Positions 7,395 to 9,673 of a stretch of DNA of 9,673 nt are shown in pieces. Source of the stretch: Prevotella sp. (GTDB taxonomy: Bacteria; Bacteroidota; Bacteroidia; Bacteroidales; Dysgonomonadaceae); assembly GCA_031260865.1 (NCBI GenBank), contig JAISKQ010000241.1, positions 1 to 9,673 on the forward strand, given 5' to 3'. Made by a program: the position numbers and the translations under genes. The number at the start of each line of letters is the position of its first letter. Position 1 is the first letter of the stretch. The notes beneath the pieces were generated by a model, which had not been told where the DNA came from, ran no database searches, and was given only the letters and a program-made list of their open reading frames with translations.

Positions 7395-9143
7395 ATGGAA
7401 AATGATGATTTGCTTACACAAGTAACGGCTAAGGCGAAAGTCTGGCTGTCGGATAAATATGATGCGGAAACAAGAAAAGAAGTTCAGGCATTATTAGATA
7501 AAGAAGATAAAACCGATCTGATAGAAGCTTTCTACAAAGATCTCGAATTTGGGACAGGAGGTCTTCGAGGCATCATGGGTGTAGGCTCTAATCGGGTGAA
7601 TATATATACTATAGGCGGCGCTACCCAAGGTTTAGCAAACTATCTGTTGAAAGAATTTTCTTCGTTAAAAGAAATAAAAGTTGTAATAGGGCACGACTGT
7701 CGTAACAACAGCCGCAAATATGCTGAAATATCCGCTGAAATTTTCGCCGCGAACGGCATTAAATCATATCTCTTTGAAGATCTTCGTCCTACACCTGAAA
7801 TCTCGTACGCTATCCGTAAATTAAAATGTCAAAGCGGTATTATGATTACAGCTTCGCATAACCCTAAAGCATATAACGGATACAAAGCTTATTGGGAAGA
7901 CGGCGCGCAGGTCATACCACCTCATGATAAAAATATAATAGCGGAAGTCAATCGTGTGCAGGTTGACCAAATTAAATTTAAAGGCGGGGATAAGAAGCTG
8001 ATTGAGATACTGGGTAAAGATATGGACGATTCGTTTATCAAAGATTTGAAAACGCTCCTTCTTTCTCCCGATTCAATTAAACGCCACGGAGATATAGGCA
8101 TCGTTTACACTCCATTGCATGGCACAGGATTTACGATCATACCGAAGGCGTTGAAAGCTTGCGGATTCACCAATATAATCCATGTACCCGAACAGGATGT
8201 CCTGAGCGGAGATTTTCCCACGGTAATTTCCCCCAACCCTGAAGATCCCGCCGCTATGGCTCTTGCCGTGAAAAAAGCGGAAGAAACAAACGCGGAACTG
8301 GTATTTGCCACAGACCCTGACGCCGACCGTTTTGGCGCGGGTGTCCGCGACGATAAAGGAGACTTCATCTTACTGAATGGCAATCAGACAATGATTATCC
8401 TTATCTACTATATTATTACCCGTAGAAAAGAATTGGGGCTGCTTACCAAAAAAGACTATACCGTGCGCACCATCGTGACCAGCGCTCTCACACAGGTGGT
8501 TTCGGAGAAGAACGGGGTGGAAATGTTTGAGTGTTACACCGGTTTTAAATGGATTGCCGCTGTTATGCGCGAACTTGAAGGCAAACGCAATTACATCGGC
8601 GGCGGTGAAGAAAGTTATGGCTTCTTGGCTGAAGACTTCGTTCGTGACAAGGATTCCGCCTCAGCGGCCATCTTGTTCGCTGAAATAGCGGCATGGGCAA
8701 AGGACAATGGTAAGACATTGTACGAACTGTTGCAGGATATATATATTGAATATGGTTTTTCGAAAGAAAAAGGTATTTCTGTGACAAAAGAAGGCAGAAG
8801 CGGCGCGGAAGAAATCGAAGCGATGATGAAAAATTTCAGGGAAAATCCAATCAAAGAAATCGCGGGGTCTAAAGTGATTCTTATCAAGGACTTTGTAACG
8901 CTGAAAGCGCAGGACTTAGCCATTGATGAAGAATATACATTGGAAATGCCGACGACATCGAATGTACTGCAATATTTCACAGAGGACAAAACGAAAATAT
9001 CAATCCGTCCTTCGGGTACTGAACCTAAGATTAAATTTTATATCGAAGTACAGAGCATATTAAAGTCAAGAGCGAATTATGACGCTGTAAATGTCGCTAC
9101 CGAAAAGAAAATAGAACAGGTTTGCAAAGACCTTGGCATATAA
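7395..9143 (+). CDS. Phospho-sugar mutase (phosphoglucomutase/phosphomannomutase superfamily), 582 aa
   Basis: This is a cytoplasmic alpha-D-phosphohexomutase that moves phosphate between C1 and C6 of a hexose, linking glycolysis to the sugar-1-phosphates used for nucleotide sugars and glycogen. All four active-site elements are intact. The phosphoserine loop is TASHNPKAYNGYK, with S154 as the catalytic serine. The metal loop is DPDADR, with D307, D309 and D311 binding Mg2+. The sugar-binding loop is GGGEESYG at 402-409. The phosphate-binding loop is RPSGTEPKIKFY at 538-549. The N-terminal FGTGGLRGIMG (52-62) is also typical. The length of about 580 aa points to the PGM2/PgcA-type subgroup rather than the roughly 450-aa AlgC or GlmM type, and the SHNP/EES loops suggest glucose or mannose phosphates; the exact substrate cannot be read from sequence. 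It forms its own unit: a -7 box upstream and a strong terminator 30 bp after the stop. Confidence 0.96.
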   Translation: MENDDLLTQVTAKAKVWLSDKYDAETRKEVQALLDKEDKTDLIEAFYKDLEFGTGGLRGIMGVGSNRVNIYTIGGATQGLANYLLKEFSSLKEIKVVIGHDCRNNSRKYAEISAEIFAANGIKSYLFEDLRPTPEISYAIRKLKCQSGIMITASHNPKAYNGYKAYWEDGAQVIPPHDKNIIAEVNRVQVDQIKFKGGDKKLIEILGKDMDDSFIKDLKTLLLSPDSIKRHGDIGIVYTPLHGTGFTIIPKALKACGFTNIIHVPEQDVLSGDFPTVISPNPEDPAAMALAVKKAEETNAELVFATDPDADRFGAGVRDDKGDFILLNGNQTMIILIYYIITRRKELGLLTKKDYTVRTIVTSALTQVVSEKNGVEMFECYTGFKWIAAVMRELEGKRNYIGGGEESYGFLAEDFVRDKDSASAAILFAEIAAWAKDNGKTLYELLQDIYIEYGFSKEKGISVTKEGRSGAEEIEAMMKNFRENPIKEIAGSKVILIKDFVTLKAQDLAIDEEYTLEMPTTSNVLQYFTEDKTKISIRPSGTEPKIKFYIEVQSILKSRANYDAVNVATEKKIEQVCKDLGI

Positions 9144-9173
9144 GACAATAACAAGATTTATTTATCTTCCTTT

Positions 9174-9207
9174 AAACTCCTCTATTCTTTATAGAGGAGT
9201 TTTTTTT
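9174..9207 (+). terminator. Intrinsic terminator after the sugar mutase
   Basis: A perfect 12-bp stem pairs 9174-9185 (AAACTCCTCTAT) with 9191-9202 around the 5-nt loop TCTTT. The top of the 3' arm merges into an uninterrupted T run to 9207. It begins 30 bp after the mutase stop codon. On the opposite strand only three T residues follow the stem, so it should work mainly for plus-strand transcripts. Confidence 0.92.
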
Positions 9208-9242
9208 CCAATTTCATTGTCAACTATTTTAAAATATCATAC

Positions 9243-9268
9243 GATTGTATTGAAGCGCTTATACAATC
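9243..9268. repeat. Nested inverted repeat in the mutase-tRNA spacer
   Basis: GATTGTAT (9243-9250) and ATACAATC (9261-9268) form a perfect 8-bp inverted repeat. The 10-bp spacer contains the self-complementary octamer AAGCGCTT (9253-9260). The structure is not followed by a T run, so it is not an intrinsic terminator. It could be a protein-binding site or a hairpin; its function is unknown. Confidence 0.6.
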
Positions 9269-9323
9269 TGATAATGAGTGCTAAAGCCCGACAATCGGCA
9301 TCCACTATTGTTTAGAGTGATTC

Positions 9324-9355
9324 CAAAATAATAAAAAACTTATCAAAATAATAAA
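9324..9355. repeat. A/T-rich 12-bp direct repeat just upstream of the tRNA promoter
   Basis: CAAAATAATAAA occurs at 9324-9335 and again at 9344-9355. The 20-bp period is close to two helical turns, and the second copy ends 7 bp before the -33 box of the tRNA promoter. Position and composition resemble an UP-element-like activating tract, but low-complexity A/T sequence could produce this by chance. Confidence 0.5.
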
Positions 9356-9362
9356 GCATCTC

Positions 9363-9393
9363 TTTGGAGAATACAAATTATATACTATCTTTG
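9363..9393 (+). promoter_or_regulatory. tRNA-Phe promoter, Bacteroidota -33/-7 type
   Basis: TTTG at 9363-9366 is followed after exactly 19 bp by TATCTTTG at 9386-9393, matching the Bacteroidota housekeeping consensus TTTG, 19-21 bp, TAnnTTTG. Transcription would start near 9400, giving a leader of about 12 nt before the mature tRNA. This is the best-formed promoter in the window and the main clue to the phylum. Confidence 0.85.
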
Positions 9394-9411
9394 CACACGC
9401 AAAACGGTTAT

Positions 9412-9484
9412 GGTGCCATAGCTCAGTTGGTAGAGCAAAGGACTGAAAATCCTTGTGTCCCCGGTTCGATTCCTGGTGGCACCA
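9412..9484 (+). tRNA. tRNA-Phe, anticodon GAA
   Basis: The 73-nt cloverleaf folds fully. The acceptor stem GGTGCCA pairs perfectly with TGGCACC. The D-arm is GCTC/GAGC with loop AGTTGGTA. The anticodon arm is AAGGA/TCCTT with loop CTGAAAA, giving anticodon GAA at 9445-9447, which reads Phe codons UUU and UUC. The variable loop is GTGTC, and the T-loop TTCGATT is canonical. The discriminator base is A at 9484. The genomic sequence continues CAT, so CCA must be added after transcription. One oddity is a C51-U63 mismatch (9462 against 9474) in the middle of the T-stem CCCGG/CCTGG. The gene has its own promoter and terminator and appears to be a single-gene unit. Confidence 0.97.
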
Positions 9485-9507
9485 CATAAAAAAAAAGCAA
9501 AATAAAT

Positions 9508-9543
9508 AAAACCCCTGAAAATCGCTGATTTTCGGGGGTTTTT
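9508..9543 (+). terminator. Strong intrinsic terminator after tRNA-Phe, possibly bidirectional
   Basis: ACCCCTGAAAATC (9511-9523) pairs with GATTTTCGGGGGT (9527-9539) around the 3-nt loop GCT, with a single T-G wobble. Flanking AAA (9508-9510) can extend the stem into the T run that ends at 9543. It begins 24 bp after the tRNA. The A-rich 5' flank, including an A9 run from 9488, would be a T-rich tail on the minus strand, so it may also stop transcription arriving from the right. Confidence 0.92.
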
Positions 9544-9673
9544 CGTTTCTGCCCAAAGAGCAAAACGGGGCGAAAAAAAGGGGCTCTTCCCGAAAAACGG
9601 GTCAGCGGATAAACCCGGTTGTTGAAGTAAACCCTCAAGCATACAATTTCGCAAGTCTGAACATAAAGAATTC
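9544..9673. other. Gene-free window end with short hairpins
   Basis: I see no supported gene, promoter or RNA gene in these 130 bases. Reading frames that cross it on the minus strand run through the terminator and the tRNA antisense, and I do not believe them. The visible structure consists of short inverted repeats: AAGAGC (9556-9561) with GCTCTT (9583-9588), CCCG/CGGG around AAAAA (9589-9601), and CGGGT (9598-9602) with ACCCG (9613-9617). The last six bases are GAATTC. Confidence 0.5.

Noticed and set aside
9133..9315. Small plus-strand reading frame of 60 codons after the mutase
   Set aside because: It starts inside the mutase gene and runs through its terminator hairpin, with no promoter or recognisable protein features.
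10..9484. Functional link between pheT and tRNA-Phe in the same window
   Set aside because: They are 7 kb apart on opposite strands with independent promoters and terminators; co-location is probably coincidental.
9305..9654. Three overlapping minus-strand reading frames of 71-89 codons across the tRNA
   Set aside because: They are antisense to tRNA-Phe and its terminator. Peptides such as GATRNRTGDTRIF and VPPGIEPGTQGFS are typical of spurious proteins annotated opposite tRNA genes.

Overview
The window looks like a chromosomal segment from a Bacteroidota species, most likely of the order Bacteroidales. Three things support this. The clearest promoter, in front of the tRNA gene, has TTTG, 19 bp, then TATCTTTG, the Bacteroidota -33/-7 form (TTTG, 19-21 bp, TAnnTTTG), and three other gene starts have a TAnnTTTG box 45-53 bp upstream. 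Most coding starts lack a Shine-Dalgarno sequence and sit in A/T-rich leaders. The tRNA gene does not encode its CCA end. The genus cannot be fixed from the sequence alone. All four protein genes are intact, and I see no insertion sequence, CRISPR array, phage gene or other mobile element.

Layout. Positions 10-2475 on the minus strand hold pheT, the beta subunit of phenylalanyl-tRNA synthetase. A 259-bp divergent intergenic region (2476-2734) carries a -7 box for each direction. On the plus strand, 2735-5011 encodes a CPA2-type cation/proton antiporter with a large cytoplasmic tail resembling two degenerate UspA-like domains. Only 24 bp later, 5036-7249 encodes a cytoplasmic protein with a helical N-terminal part of unknown function and about six C-terminal TPR repeats; the two are probably one operon. 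After a 145-bp gap with its own -7 box, 7395-9143 encodes a full-length phospho-sugar mutase of the phosphoglucomutase/phosphomannomutase superfamily, closed by a strong intrinsic terminator at 9174-9207. A gene-free stretch (9208-9411) holds a nested inverted repeat, an A/T-rich direct repeat and the tRNA promoter. A tRNA-Phe(GAA) gene follows at 9412-9484, then a second strong terminator at 9508-9543. The last 130 bases contain no gene I can support, and the window ends exactly on GAATTC.

Function. pheT, tRNA-Phe and the sugar mutase are housekeeping genes. pheT and tRNA-Phe belong to the same reaction, but they lie 7 kb apart in separate transcription units, so I read no operon link into it. 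The least understood part is the antiporter-TPR pair: a CHX-like antiporter with a putative sensory tail, apparently co-transcribed with an uncharacterised TPR scaffold protein. No clearly new system such as a defence island or biosynthetic cluster is visible. The points most worth following up are the antiporter-TPR pair, the C51-U63 mismatch in the tRNA T-stem, and the nested palindrome at 9243-9268.
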